From Candidatus Woesebacteria bacterium RIFCSPLOWO2_01_FULL_39_23 (GTDB lineage Bacteria > Patescibacteriota > Microgenomatia > UBA8517), in NCBI GenBank assembly GCA_001793095.1, contig MGHG01000017.1:1-47952 (forward strand): 47,952 bases of DNA, given 5' to 3'. The notes beneath the pieces are model-generated. The model was not told the origin of the DNA. It searched no databases and saw only the letters and a program-made list of their open reading frames with translations. This document shows, piece after piece, positions 22,970 to 31,242 of this stretch; the stretch's first letter is position 1, and the number at the start of each line of letters is the position of its first letter. The position numbers and the translations under genes are program-made.

Positions 22970-23239
22970 TTAGCTGGTCGGAGCACCTTCCTCTTTTGCT
23001 CTTGCTTCGTTGACAATCAAATTTCTACCATCCAAATCTTTTCCGTTGAACATTTCAATGGCTTTTTTAGCTTCATCCTCGGTTGACATCTCAACAAAAC
23101 CAAACCCTTTTGATCTACCAGAGTATTTATCTGAAATAACTACTGCATCAACTACATTACCGGCGGCAGCAAAATGAGTTTTTAATTGGTCGGTAGCAAC
23201 AGTGTAAGGAAGATTCCCTACGTATAATTTTTTATTCAA
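22970..23239 (-). CDS. RRM-domain RNA-binding protein
   Basis: 89 residues made of one RNA-recognition motif: RNP2 is LYVGNLPY and RNP1 is KGFGFVEM, both with the aromatic residues that stack on RNA. The start is TTG at 23239, chosen because a very strong Shine-Dalgarno site (GGAGGGGGGTGA on the minus strand, 23246-23257) lies 6 bases upstream and no other start fits. Proteins of this type in cyanobacteria respond to cold and bind single-stranded RNA. The leader hairpin covers the ribosome-binding site, which suggests temperature or autogenous control. Confidence 0.88.
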   Translation of the reverse strand: MNKKLYVGNLPYTVATDQLKTHFAAAGNVVDAVVISDKYSGRSKGFGFVEMSTEDEAKKAIEMFNGKDLDGRNLIVNEARAKEEGAPTS

Positions 23240-23245
23240 TTTATT

Positions 23246-23297
23246 TCACCCCCCTCCGGGCCGTTGCCCATTGTGCCTCGGCTCTATGGGCCGGAGG
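23246..23297 (-). promoter_or_regulatory. Leader hairpin sequestering the RRM gene ribosome-binding site
   Basis: On the minus strand CCTCCGG (23297-23291) pairs with CCGGAGG (23259-23253), whose GGAGG is the front of the Shine-Dalgarno stretch. An inner stem, CCCAT with ATGGG (23290-23286 with 23271-23267), extends it. A stable hairpin would hide the site until melted or remodelled. This is visible pairing; the regulatory role is inferred. Confidence 0.55.
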
Positions 23298-23426
23298 CCT
23301 GACTGGAGACTTTCTTGAAGACCTGACAAGAGATTCGAAAACCCGAATACACTTACAAACGGTATCAAAGAATACTCCTTAATTTTCAACAAGTTATTAT
23401 ATCAGATTTAAAATAAACTCGCCATT

Positions 23427-24038
23427 TCAAGTACTATCTACCAATTGATTCTTGATTAAAAATTCCTTGAGTTTTTTATGGGAGCGGTATTTTCTTCCTA
23501 TTGATACAAAGAACCGATTAATATCACTCCAATATTTTTTCGGTAGGATTTTATTAAGTTTATCCTCCGTTTCTTTAGGAGTTTTAGTATTTACCCAACC
23601 TAGTAAATTGCTAATTCTATGAACATGCGTGTCGACGGCAATTGCAGGCTTGGAAAAGGCCCGATTTAAAACGAGGTTAGCAGTTTTTCGTCCGACACCC
23701 GGAAGCTGCATTAATTCTTCCTGAGAACGTGGAATTTCTCCTTCAAATTCCTCTAAAATCATTTTTGCGAGTATCTTTAAATTCTTGGCTTTAGTTTTAT
23801 AAAAACCGACGGGATATATTAAATTCCTAATTTCTGCCTGACTTAATTGACGTAATTTTTTTATATTCGGAGCTTTTTTAAACAGTCTTTTCGAGGACGT
23901 CAAAGTCACTTCATCTTTGGTTCTTGAAGAGAGAAGCGTGGAAACTAAAGTTTTATAAGGCTTATCGGCAAATACCTCAAGGGGTACGTGTGTATAGTTT
24001 CTTTTAAATACAAAAAATACTCTTTCGAAGTTTTTCAC
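23427..24038 (-). CDS. nth: Endonuclease III, lacking the iron-sulfur cluster
   Basis: 203 residues, GTG start. The helix-hairpin-helix and catalytic parts are intact: [13 protein letters not shown] with the catalytic lysine K118 and [12 protein letters not shown] with D136. The C-terminal [4Fe-4S] loop (four cysteines) of ordinary Nth is missing; the whole protein contains no cysteine and ends [16 protein letters not shown] and a short tail. Nth removes oxidised pyrimidines and cuts the abasic site. Cluster-less Nth proteins exist in other lineages, so it may be active. Confidence 0.88.
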   Translation of the reverse strand: MKNFERVFFVFKRNYTHVPLEVFADKPYKTLVSTLLSSRTKDEVTLTSSKRLFKKAPNIKKLRQLSQAEIRNLIYPVGFYKTKAKNLKILAKMILEEFEGEIPRSQEELMQLPGVGRKTANLVLNRAFSKPAIAVDTHVHRISNLLGWVNTKTPKETEDKLNKILPKKYWSDINRFFVSIGRKYRSHKKLKEFLIKNQLVDST

Positions 24039-24055
24039 TTTTTTTAAAAGAAGAC

Positions 24056-24077
24056 ACCACGGGTTTTATCCCGTGGT
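24056..24077. terminator. Hairpin between nth and the zinc-ribbon gene
   Basis: ACCACGGG (24056-24063) and CCCGTGGT (24070-24077) form a perfect 8-base stem around TTTTAT. On the minus strand it follows the zinc-ribbon gene and precedes nth, and the minus-strand sequence after it is AT-rich, so it would end that small gene's mRNA. Confidence 0.6.
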
Positions 24078-24122
24078 TCTTCGTCTTGTTGTTCAAGAGT
24101 GTCCGTAAACTAGCGGATTACT

Positions 24123-24257
24123 TTAACCACCAATCTTGAACATTGTTGTGCCGCAAACTTCACACTTCCCCTTTTTGGCTTTCTTTCCATTCTTCATTGT
24201 AACATCTACAATGTCTTTACCTTCTCTCTTTGCTCGGCACTTTACACAGTACATCAT
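24123..24257 (-). CDS. DUF5679-type zinc-ribbon protein
   Basis: 44 residues (MMYCVKCRAKREGK, then VTMKNGKKAKKGKCEVCGTT and MFKIGG). Two CxxC pairs, C4/C7 and C32/C35, make a zinc ribbon, and the spacing and the 'VTMKNG' and 'CGTxMF' segments match DUF5679. The start is set by a strong site (GGAAGGAGGTGAAG) just upstream. Function is unknown; such ribbons usually bind nucleic acid or protein. It is too short for most ORF thresholds and is easily missed. Confidence 0.85.
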   Translation of the reverse strand: MMYCVKCRAKREGKDIVDVTMKNGKKAKKGKCEVCGTTMFKIGG

Positions 24258-24305
24258 CAATCTTCACCTCCTTCCAGGTCGAGATTTTTGGCAGAAACCC
24301 CCGAC

Positions 24306-24587
24306 TTATGACCATAATAAGTATAACACCGTCTCTATGCCCAAAATGAGGCTGGCAACAATAAGACTTTTTAGCAAATCCTTTTTAATTAAGGCTATTT
24401 CTTTATAATTTACCGATTCTACGGATTTAATTCTTGGTGATGAGGATTTATGTTGATTAACTCCCTCTTGTTTATTTTGCCTATTGACACTAGCCTCAAG
24501 TCTTTCGTTTTTAGCTTCAGGTTGCCAAGAAATCTCAAAATTGTGTCGTGCGGATTCTTTTTGTTTTCGAGTTCTTCTTATCGCCAT
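24306..24587 (-). CDS. Small tail-anchored membrane protein
   Basis: 93 residues: a basic N-terminus (MAIRRTRKQKESARHNFEIS), a polar middle, and a C-terminal hydrophobic helix (LKSLIVASLILGIETVLYLL). The start 'MAIRRTRKQKE' is of a kind seen in short conserved CPR proteins, but I cannot name the family. No strong ribosome-binding site. It stands alone, with the zinc-ribbon gene downstream on the same strand. Confidence 0.6.
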   Translation of the reverse strand: MAIRRTRKQKESARHNFEISWQPEAKNERLEASVNRQNKQEGVNQHKSSSPRIKSVESVNYKEIALIKKDLLKSLIVASLILGIETVLYLLWS

Positions 24588-24708
24588 AAGGTAATTAACT
24601 TAATATCACAGCCGAGTTCGGATTTCAATCCCCCTCCGCATGTGATTTGAAACATGTTCCCTTTCTTGATATCCTCAAAGTGGCGTTAAAGTATCAATTT
24701 AGTTTCAT

Positions 24709-25158
24709 ATGACTAGTGTTCTTTTTATAATAATTATTATCTGGTTACTGGCTCTGTCCTTTTTGGGTCTAAGAATATATCTCTTTTTTCGAAAACTTTC
24801 CAAAGGTATTGATAGAGGAAATTTAATCGAAGCTATTCGGAGATTACTTGGTCACCACGAAACGCTGTCGATGGATGTCAAAGATATAAAAAGGGTACTT
24901 GGTAAAATTCTTGCTGATAACACTTATCATTTACAGAAATTCGGAATAGTCAGGTTCAACCCTTTTAAGGAGATGGGTGGGGACCATAGTTTTAGTATTG
25001 CGTTACTTGATGGCAATCATACAGGCTTTGTCATTACAGGGCTGCATACGAGAGAGAGAACTCGCGTGTATATTAAAAATGTAAAAAAGGGAACGCCCGA
25101 ACATGAGTTATCTAATGAGGAGAAGAGTGCTTTAAATAAGGCATTAAAAAAGGATTGA
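24709..25158 (+). CDS. DUF4446 family protein
   Basis: 149 residues. One N-terminal membrane helix (VLFIIIIIWLLALSFLGLRI), a helical stretch, then the DUF4446 core: GIVRFNPFKEMGGDHSFSIA, LLDGNHTGFVITGLHTRERT and RVYIKNVKKG, ending ELSNEEKSALNKAL. This family is common in Firmicutes and CPR, often near parAB or similar genes; its function is unknown. The protein would sit on the inner face of the membrane with its domain in the cytoplasm or just outside, depending on orientation. Confidence 0.8.
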   Translation: MTSVLFIIIIIWLLALSFLGLRIYLFFRKLSKGIDRGNLIEAIRRLLGHHETLSMDVKDIKRVLGKILADNTYHLQKFGIVRFNPFKEMGGDHSFSIALLDGNHTGFVITGLHTRERTRVYIKNVKKGTPEHELSNEEKSALNKALKKD

Positions 25159-25227
25159 TTTGAAAGCGCTTCTTGTAATAGGTTCCTTTTTCAGATTAAT
25201 ATATTGTTATCTGGTTATTTAAACAAC

Positions 25228-26415
25228 ATGCAAGTTAAATCAAAAAGTTTATTGGTTTTGGTTTCATTTTTAGGCCTGTATCTTTTAGCCACAGGTGTAT
25301 CCTGGGCGCTTTTTTCATATCTCAGGGAGGAACCCTCTGTCGGCAATATAAAAACCACACAAGAAGGGAGAGCGAAAATAGACCAAGGTCTACCGAAAAC
25401 TGAAGAGTGCCCTATAAACGGAGCGAAATATTCGAAACCTGAAAAAGCAATTTGGGAAACCCGTCGGCCTGTTGCCGCTATGATAGAAAACCATGCAGAC
25501 TCGCGTCCGCCTTCAGGTATATCAAAGGCTGATATTGTGTACGAAGCGGTAGCCGAGGGTGGCATAACAAGATTTTTATCGATATTTTATTGCGGAGCTT
25601 CAGCCGAAGATGTAAAAATTGCACCAGTCAGAAGTGCCCGTATTTATTTTATTGATTGGGCGTCAGAATACGGAAAGAATCCGATATTTATGCACGTTGG
25701 AGGTGCTAATGATTTCGGAGGAACTGGAGCTACCGCGAAAGACGCTAGGGCATTGGAGTCTCTTCAGAAAATAGGCTGGAGGGTTGCAGGTGGAAATGAT
25801 TTTGACACAACGTTTGACTCGGGATATCCGGTTTTTTGGAGGAATTATGAACGGCTTGATCATGCGGTAGCGACTGAACATACGATGATGGCATCTTTGG
25901 ACGCTGCGTATACCCAAGCGGAGAAACGGGGATTTGGTTATAAAGATACGGACGGAAATACGTGGAGTGAGGATTTTACTGCCTGGAAGTTTGGGGATGA
26001 TAGAGCCGTAACCGAGGATACGACCGATGAAATTGCATTCGGGTTCTGGGATAACAAACCCGACTATGACGTAAGTTGGAAGTATGATCAAGGAACTAAT
26101 TCCTACCTTAGATCTAACGGAGGTAAAAGCCATATTGACCTCACCACTCAAAAACAACTATCTGCTAAAAATGTGGTAATTCAGTTTGTCAAAGAGAAAG
26201 GACCTATTGACGCCAATATGCATATGTTTTATACAACCACAGGTAACGGTAACGCGCTGATTTTTCAAAATGGAGATGTGGTTGAAGGAAGCTGGGAGAA
26301 AAAAACTACGACTAACCGTACACGTTTCCTTGACGCATCCGGTAAGGAAATTAATTTTGTTAGAGGAAGTATTTGGATAGAAGCCGTTCCTACTGGAAAT
26401 AAAATTAGTTATTGA
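25228..26415 (+). CDS. DUF3048 (YerB-like) extracytoplasmic protein
   Basis: 395 residues from the ATG at 25228; a TTG at 25204 is less likely. An N-terminal helix (SLLVLVSFLGLYLLATGVSW) exports or anchors it. The DUF3048 domain follows: RRPVAAMIENHADSRPPSGI, ADIVYEAVAEGGITRFLSIF and APVRSARIYFIDWA, and the C-terminal partner domain has NVVIQFVKE, GNALIFQNGDVVEGSW and ITF-like strands near the end. The family (B. subtilis YerB) is thought to act at the cell surface. Repeated conserved aromatic and Asp residues suggest a ligand site, but the ligand is unknown. Confidence 0.85.
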   Translation: MQVKSKSLLVLVSFLGLYLLATGVSWALFSYLREEPSVGNIKTTQEGRAKIDQGLPKTEECPINGAKYSKPEKAIWETRRPVAAMIENHADSRPPSGISKADIVYEAVAEGGITRFLSIFYCGASAEDVKIAPVRSARIYFIDWASEYGKNPIFMHVGGANDFGGTGATAKDARALESLQKIGWRVAGGNDFDTTFDSGYPVFWRNYERLDHAVATEHTMMASLDAAYTQAEKRGFGYKDTDGNTWSEDFTAWKFGDDRAVTEDTTDEIAFGFWDNKPDYDVSWKYDQGTNSYLRSNGGKSHIDLTTQKQLSAKNVVIQFVKEKGPIDANMHMFYTTTGNGNALIFQNGDVVEGSWEKKTTTNRTRFLDASGKEINFVRGSIWIEAVPTGNKISY

Positions 26416-26470
26416 GTACAATTAGTAACCAAGCTGCCCTTCAGTGAAAAGTTAAGTAAAAATTATTCGA

Positions 26471-27055
26471 ATGGCCGAATTTTCTGACATCGTTACTTCA
26501 AAAGTAAGACTTAAAATTATCGAACTTTTCCTATCCAATCCAAAGGAAATGTATCACGTTCGTGGAATAACGCGGGAACTTAAAAGAGAAATTAACGCGG
26601 TTAGGCGTGAGCTTGAGAAATTAGAACATGCAGGAGTATTAAAAAAAGAAATTCGAGGGAACAGAGTTTACTATTATGTCAGGCTTGATTATCCATTCTT
26701 CGGAGATTTGCTCTCAATTGTCGCAAAATCGGTTGGACTGGGAAAAGAAATTATAGTTAACAAAACCAAAATTGGCAAGGTATCTTTTGTCATGTTTTCC
26801 GGTAGATTTGCCAGAAGAAAGGATAGAAAAAGGGAAGATTCCGTAGATATACTTGTGGTTGGCGAGGTTGTTCTACCTGAACTGGCAGCTCTGATTAGGC
26901 GTGAGGAGTCCAAGAGAGGTAAGGAAATAAACTATACAGTAATGAGCAGAGACGAATTGGATTTTAGGAAAAAACGCAGAGACCCATTCCTTCTTGGAAT
27001 TCTCGCGGGAAGTCGTGTTATGATAATAGGCGACGAAGAAGATTTAGTAGGTTAA
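26471..27055 (+). CDS. Winged-helix regulator with nucleotidyltransferase-like domain
   Basis: 194 residues. The N-terminal ~85 residues are an ArsR-like winged helix (TSKVRLKIIELFLSNPKEMY, VRRELEKLEHAGVLKKEI, GNRVYYYVRLDYP). The C-terminal part, from about residue 100, looks like a degenerate minimal nucleotidyltransferase fold (VSFVMFSGRFARRKDRKRED, then SVDILVVG), in which the usual GS-x-ARG and DxD motifs are only partly kept. This fusion is frequent in CPR and archaea. It lies just upstream of secD, 7 bases before it, but any link with secretion is unproven. Confidence 0.75.
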   Translation: MAEFSDIVTSKVRLKIIELFLSNPKEMYHVRGITRELKREINAVRRELEKLEHAGVLKKEIRGNRVYYYVRLDYPFFGDLLSIVAKSVGLGKEIIVNKTKIGKVSFVMFSGRFARRKDRKREDSVDILVVGEVVLPELAALIRREESKRGKEINYTVMSRDELDFRKKRRDPFLLGILAGSRVMIIGDEEDLVG

Positions 27056-27062
27056 AACCAGT

Positions 27063-28397
27063 ATGTTTTCCTCCCCCTTGAAAAAAGTGTTGGCAATATT
27101 GATTTTAGCGTTTTTAGCGCTTTATATCGATCTTCCAAAAAAAATACCAGTCAAGTTCAGTGCTGGCGGTATGAATATTAATAAAAATTTAGTGCGGGGG
27201 GATATTAATATTACAACAGAGCGCTTAACTATTAAGAAAAATTTTGATTTGGTTTTGGGATTGGATTTGGCAGGTGGCAGCCACCTTGTATTTGAAGCGG
27301 ATACTTCGAAGTTATCATTGGATAGAAAAAAAGAAGCAATCGATTCGGTTAGGGATGTAATTGAAAGGAGAGTTAACTTGTTTGGGGTAACTGAACCTAC
27401 TGTGCAAACTTCTTCGTTTGCCGGGTCCCAGAGGATAATTGTTGAGCTGCCGGGAATTAAAGATGTCGGTGGTGCAATATCTGTTATCGGTAAGACTGCC
27501 CAGCTTACCTTTGCTGAGCTGGGTGATGAGAATGATCAAGGTATTTTCCCAACAGAGCTGACTGGCGCGAATCTTGAAAGTGCAAGGGTGGAGTACGATC
27601 AAAACACGTCTAAACCGGTTGTAGGAATTAAGTTTGATGAAGAAGGCGCAAAAAAGTTTGAAGACCTGACCGAAAAAAATGTGGGAAAGCCACTTGCAAT
27701 TATTCTTGATACCGAGATTGTTTCAGCTCCGATTGTCCAGGAAAAAATTTCGGGCGGATCGGCTGTAATTAGCGGTAACTTTACAATTGAAGGAGCGAAG
27801 AATCTCGCAATACAGCTAAATGCAGGTGCGCTTCCCGTGTCGATAAAACTTGTTGAAGAGAGAACAGTCGGAGCAACACTCGGTCAGGATTCCGTACAAA
27901 GGTCAATAAGGGCAGGTTGTGCAGGGCTTTTAATGGTACTTCTTTTTATGGTGCTAATTTATGGAAAGATGGGATTTATCGCGGATATTGCATTAATAAT
28001 CTTTGGCCTCATGACATTAGCTTTATATAAAATTATTCCTGTTACGCTGACCTTACCAGGTATCGCCGGTTTTTTGCTGTCCGTTGGTATGGCAGTCGAC
28101 AGCAATATTTTAATCTTTGAAAGATTCAAAGAAGAAATCCAAAGACGACCGTTCGGAGATGCTCTTGAAGTTTCATTTGGCCGGGCGTGGGATTCAATAA
28201 GAGATGCCAATATTGCAACATTATTTACGGCTTTTGTTTTAGCGAATCCATTCGACTGGAAGTTCTTGCACACCTCAGGCCCTGTCAGAGGTTTTGCAAT
28301 TACCTTGGCATTAGGTATTGGAATAAGTCTTTTTACGGGTATTGTTGTAAGCAGAAATTTATTGAGAGTTTTGATAAGGGAGAGTGAAGGAGTGTAA
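27063..28397 (+). CDS. secD: Protein translocase subunit SecD
   Basis: 444 residues. The first helix (VLAILILAFLALYI) is followed by the periplasmic P1 region with LGLDLAGGSHLVFEAD, and five C-terminal helices carry GKMGFIADIALIIFGLMTLA, PGIAGFLLSVGMAVDSNILI and FERFKEEIQR. SecDF uses the proton gradient to pull exported proteins through SecYEG. The length is shorter than E. coli SecD (615 aa), as in many small genomes. It forms the secD-secF unit with the next gene, separated by a 64-base gap with a hairpin. Confidence 0.93.
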   Translation: MFSSPLKKVLAILILAFLALYIDLPKKIPVKFSAGGMNINKNLVRGDINITTERLTIKKNFDLVLGLDLAGGSHLVFEADTSKLSLDRKKEAIDSVRDVIERRVNLFGVTEPTVQTSSFAGSQRIIVELPGIKDVGGAISVIGKTAQLTFAELGDENDQGIFPTELTGANLESARVEYDQNTSKPVVGIKFDEEGAKKFEDLTEKNVGKPLAIILDTEIVSAPIVQEKISGGSAVISGNFTIEGAKNLAIQLNAGALPVSIKLVEERTVGATLGQDSVQRSIRAGCAGLLMVLLFMVLIYGKMGFIADIALIIFGLMTLALYKIIPVTLTLPGIAGFLLSVGMAVDSNILIFERFKEEIQRRPFGDALEVSFGRAWDSIRDANIATLFTAFVLANPFDWKFLHTSGPVRGFAITLALGIGISLFTGIVVSRNLLRVLIRESEGV

Positions 28398-28406
28398 GAG
28401 TTGAAA

Positions 28407-28427
28407 TGTATAAGTTAAATACTTATA
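28407..28427. repeat. Hairpin between secD and secF
   Basis: GTATAAGT (28407-28414) and ACTTATAC (28420-28427) pair around TAAAT; AGTGTAAGAG and CTCTTTTACACT outside it can extend the stem. It may set the ratio of SecD to SecF or simply mark the junction. Confidence 0.45.
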
Positions 28428-28461
28428 CTCTCAGGCTCTTTTACACTTCTACTCTTTTGTT

Positions 28462-29361
28462 ATGGATTGGATGAAATTTAAAAATATTTATTTTGCTATT
28501 TCAGGGATAGTTATTGCCCTTGGTGTCTTTAGTCTCATAAAATGGGGATTAACTTTTGGCGTCGATTTTTCGGGGGGTTCTGTAATCGAATATAGGTTAA
28601 AAAGTAGTGTAACTGAAACGGAATTGACAGAAACACTTAATAAAGAAGGGATTAATCTGACGTCTGTTCAAAATACAACCGGTTCTACTTATTTGTTCAG
28701 GCTTCCGCCGATTAGTGAAGAAACGAAAAATAAAATCGATGATGTTTTGAAAAAGAAATACAAAGAGGTGGATGGGTTGAGATTTGAAGTTGTCGGACCG
28801 ACAGTCGGGCCGGAACTGATTAAAAAAACAATTGTTGCACTTTTGGTATCTTCGTGTGCGATACTTTTTTGGGTAGCTTTTCAGTTTAAAAGTATTAAGT
28901 TTGGGGCGTCGGCAATCTTGGCAATGTTTCACGATAGCGTAGTATTAGTTGGAACTTATTCGCTTTTAGGACATTTTTATGGCGCTGAGGTAGATTTTCT
29001 TTTCGTAACGGCGGCTTTAACAATACTATCATTCTCGGTGCATGATACAATCGTTGTTTTCGATCGAGTCAGAGAAATAAATAAAAGATCAGGCCGTAAT
29101 CTTGGAGGATTAAAAGGAACTGTAAATATTGCCTTGACGGAAACTATGGTGAGATCTTTGAATAACTCCTTTACAATTTTATTTATGCTCCTTGCTTTAA
29201 TTCTTCTGGGCGGTACGACCATAAAATGGTTTGCCGTCGCACTATTTATTGGTACTGTATCGGGAACATATTCATCGCCTTTTGTAGCTGTTCCGATTCT
29301 TGTTACGTGGGATGAGGTAGCTTCCAAAATTAAACCCAAGAAGAACTTCTTTAAAAAGTAA
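28462..29361 (+). CDS. secF: Protein translocase subunit SecF
   Basis: 299 residues. It has the first helix (IYFAISGIVIALGVFSLIKW), the family motif GVDFSGGSVIEYRL, and the five C-terminal helices with ILAMFHDSVVLVGTYSLLGH, SFSVHDTIVVFDRVREINKR and SLNNSFTILFMLLALILLGG. Length is normal for SecF. It works with SecD in the membrane. The 3' end overlaps by 11 bases the convergent gene at 29351. Confidence 0.93.
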   Translation: MDWMKFKNIYFAISGIVIALGVFSLIKWGLTFGVDFSGGSVIEYRLKSSVTETELTETLNKEGINLTSVQNTTGSTYLFRLPPISEETKNKIDDVLKKKYKEVDGLRFEVVGPTVGPELIKKTIVALLVSSCAILFWVAFQFKSIKFGASAILAMFHDSVVLVGTYSLLGHFYGAEVDFLFVTAALTILSFSVHDTIVVFDRVREINKRSGRNLGGLKGTVNIALTETMVRSLNNSFTILFMLLALILLGGTTIKWFAVALFIGTVSGTYSSPFVAVPILVTWDEVASKIKPKKNFFKK

Positions 29362-29656
29362 ATGAGTAGAGAAGTTGGATAAAGCCCAACAGTGTTGCGA
29401 AAGCAAGTATACCGATTATGGTGATTAATATCGTTAAAATAATTGCTGAAATTTTACTAAAAGGCAGGAAAAGTTTTAATAGCGCAATCGGGATTACTAA
29501 AAGGATTGTATAAATTATTATTTTAATAAATAAGTTTATGTTTCCGGAGAAAAAACCTGGTGGTGTTTTGTCATAATATGGTTTCAAGTAGTCCGAGATT
29601 TTACTACTTAATAGAGCGTCTACGTGGCTAAAGAAGTCAATAATTTTAGTGGGCAT
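29351..29656 (-). CDS. Small membrane protein of unknown function
   Basis: 101 residues with two strong hydrophobic helices (IKIIIYTILLVIPIALLKLF and AIILTILITIIGILAFATLL) after a polar N-terminal ~45 residues. No conserved catalytic motif. It is convergent with secF and overlaps its end by 11 bases; the next gene on its strand (cca) ends before it begins on the other side. I do not recognise the family. Confidence 0.6.
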   Translation of the reverse strand: MPTKIIDFFSHVDALLSSKISDYLKPYYDKTPPGFFSGNINLFIKIIIYTILLVIPIALLKLFLPFSKISAIILTILITIIGILAFATLLGFIQLLYSFTF

Positions 29657-29735
29657 GTGCTAATAATTGTAGCATATGTTTTTGAAGTGTGAGTTTTGCT
29701 TCAATGATATATATCATTGAAGCGGGATAGTTTTT

Positions 29736-31181
29736 TTAATCCTCACTTAATCTTTGCAAAAGGGTATCTCTTTCATTAGGTAGTTTCTTTTTAACAACTT
29801 CGTCAAAAAGTTTTTTTAATATTTCTCCGACTTCCGGACCCGGCTGAATTTCCAATTCTTTCATTACGTCATTTCCGTTAATTTTAAGATCCCTAATAGA
29901 AAAAGGTTGTTTTTGAACCTCAATGAGGCGTTTCTTAAATTCTTCAAGTCTCCAAGAAGTTTGAGTCGCTCCGCCACCAAGTCGATCTCCAATACGCAAA
30001 TCCAGGATATTGGGAATATTTTCAATTCCGACATGTCTAATGAATCTCCTTATGGCTGAATCAGTTTGATGTTCATCGACGGTAAATTGATGATATCTGA
30101 CGAGTTTATAAAGTTTTTCTTTGTCTGTTTTAGAAAATCGAAGTCTGTCAGCAATCCGCGACGCAATTCTGGCGCTCACAATTTCATGATTATAGAAAGT
30201 AATTACTCCGCTTGCTAATTTTTTGTATGTTTGGGCCTTTCCAATGTCGTGGATTAATGTTGCAAAGCGCACAATCGGGTCCTCCGACGGGCAAAATTTA
30301 AGTGAAAGTAAAGAATGGGTGCCAACGTCATAAACATGGTGTCTTCCGGGGGATTTTTGTTCTACTCCGAAAGTTTTTTCCATTTCGGGGAGCAATACTC
30401 CCATCAAACCAACGTTCTTAAATAGCAGCATGCCTGCATATGGATGGGGGGATTTTAAGATTTTAAAAAGTTCGTCTCTCACTCTTTCTTTGGAAATGTT
30501 AACAATTTGCGCAGCATTAATTTTTATTGCCTGGCATGTATTTTCTTCAATTGTGAATCCCAACTCAGATGCTATTCGTATAGCGCGCATCATGCGGAGG
30601 GCGTCTTCTGAAAAACGTTCATTCGGGTCTCCCACTGCTCTGACTAACTTGTCTTTAAGATCTTTTTGGCCGTTATAAAGATCTATTAATTCAACCTTGG
30701 TGGTGTGTAATTTATGAGTAACCCCAGGCTGAGAACCACTGGTTTTTGAGAGCCTCCGGCTCGGACCACCGGTTCTGAGAACCTCCTGGTTCGTAGAAGA
30801 GCCTCCGGCTCGGAGAGCCATTGCATTCCAGGTAAAATCTCGTCGCTTCAGGTCTTCTTCTAAAGTTTGTCCCCATTCGACTTTATCAGGGCGCCTCGAA
30901 TCAGAATAACTATGTTCTGTCCTGAACGTTGTTATTTCATAAGGTCTTTCGCCTTCTATTTTATTTGGTATTCCAATTGTGCCGAAGATGTTGTCGTAAA
31001 ATGCATCGGGAAATATCTTTAGCATTTCGGGAGGTGTTGCGTTTGTTGTGAAGTCCCAATCATAAACCTGCTTATCCATTAAGATGTCTCGTACAGCTCC
31101 ACCGACTATATATATCTCATAATTATTTTCCTGAAATGTATCAAGAATATGAATTACCATTTCGGGTAATTGGACAAACAT
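29736..31181 (-). CDS. cca: CCA-adding tRNA nucleotidyltransferase with palindromic insertion
   Basis: 481 residues from the ATG at 31181, chosen because a TATAAT box ends 9 bases upstream; the open frame reaches 31259 without similarity. The head domain has YIVGGAVRDILMDKQVYDWD with the GG and DxD motifs, then RRDFTWNAMAL and RFSEDALRMMRAIRIASELG; an HD-like C-terminal domain has ATLIHDIGKAQTYKK. The enzyme builds or repairs the CCA end of tRNA. Residues ~124-160 (RAGGSSTNQEVLRTGGPSRR and on to GVTHK) have no place in the family and are encoded by a GC-rich palindromic stretch (30724-30820), yet the frame is open. Confidence 0.9.
   Translation of the reverse strand: MFVQLPEMVIHILDTFQENNYEIYIVGGAVRDILMDKQVYDWDFTTNATPPEMLKIFPDAFYDNIFGTIGIPNKIEGERPYEITTFRTEHSYSDSRRPDKVEWGQTLEEDLKRRDFTWNAMALRAGGSSTNQEVLRTGGPSRRLSKTSGSQPGVTHKLHTTKVELIDLYNGQKDLKDKLVRAVGDPNERFSEDALRMMRAIRIASELGFTIEENTCQAIKINAAQIVNISKERVRDELFKILKSPHPYAGMLLFKNVGLMGVLLPEMEKTFGVEQKSPGRHHVYDVGTHSLLSLKFCPSEDPIVRFATLIHDIGKAQTYKKLASGVITFYNHEIVSARIASRIADRLRFSKTDKEKLYKLVRYHQFTVDEHQTDSAIRRFIRHVGIENIPNILDLRIGDRLGGGATQTSWRLEEFKKRLIEVQKQPFSIRDLKINGNDVMKELEIQPGPEVGEILKKLFDEVVKKKLPNERDTLLQRLSED
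30724..30820. repeat. GC-rich palindromic element inside cca
   Basis: The stretch is a chain of short palindromes: AACC-ACT-GGTT, GAGCC-TCC-GGCTC (twice, in a 17-base direct repeat at 30749-30765 and 30798-30814), GGTTC-TGA-GAACC and GAACC-TCCT-GGTTC. Its base composition differs sharply from the rest of cca. AGCCTCCGGCTCGGAGAGCC at 30801-30820 matches the recJ element (31914-31923 region) at about 17 of 20 bases. It adds ~37 residues in frame. Confidence 0.75.
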
Positions 31182-31190
31182 GTTAGTATC

Positions 31191-31196
31191 ATTATA
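31191..31196 (-). promoter_or_regulatory. cca -10 box, probable leaderless start
   Basis: TATAAT on the minus strand ends 9 bases before the ATG at 31181; no ribosome-binding site or clear -35 box is visible. The divergent recJ start is at 31243. Confidence 0.5.
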
Positions 31197-31242
31197 CTTC
31201 AAAGTAGAATGATTCTTTGTTGAACTTTGGACGATTAAGGTT

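Noticed and set aside
24136-24408. Plus-strand 90-codon frame
   Set aside because: It is antisense to the DUF5679 zinc-ribbon gene, which has family similarity and a strong ribosome-binding site.
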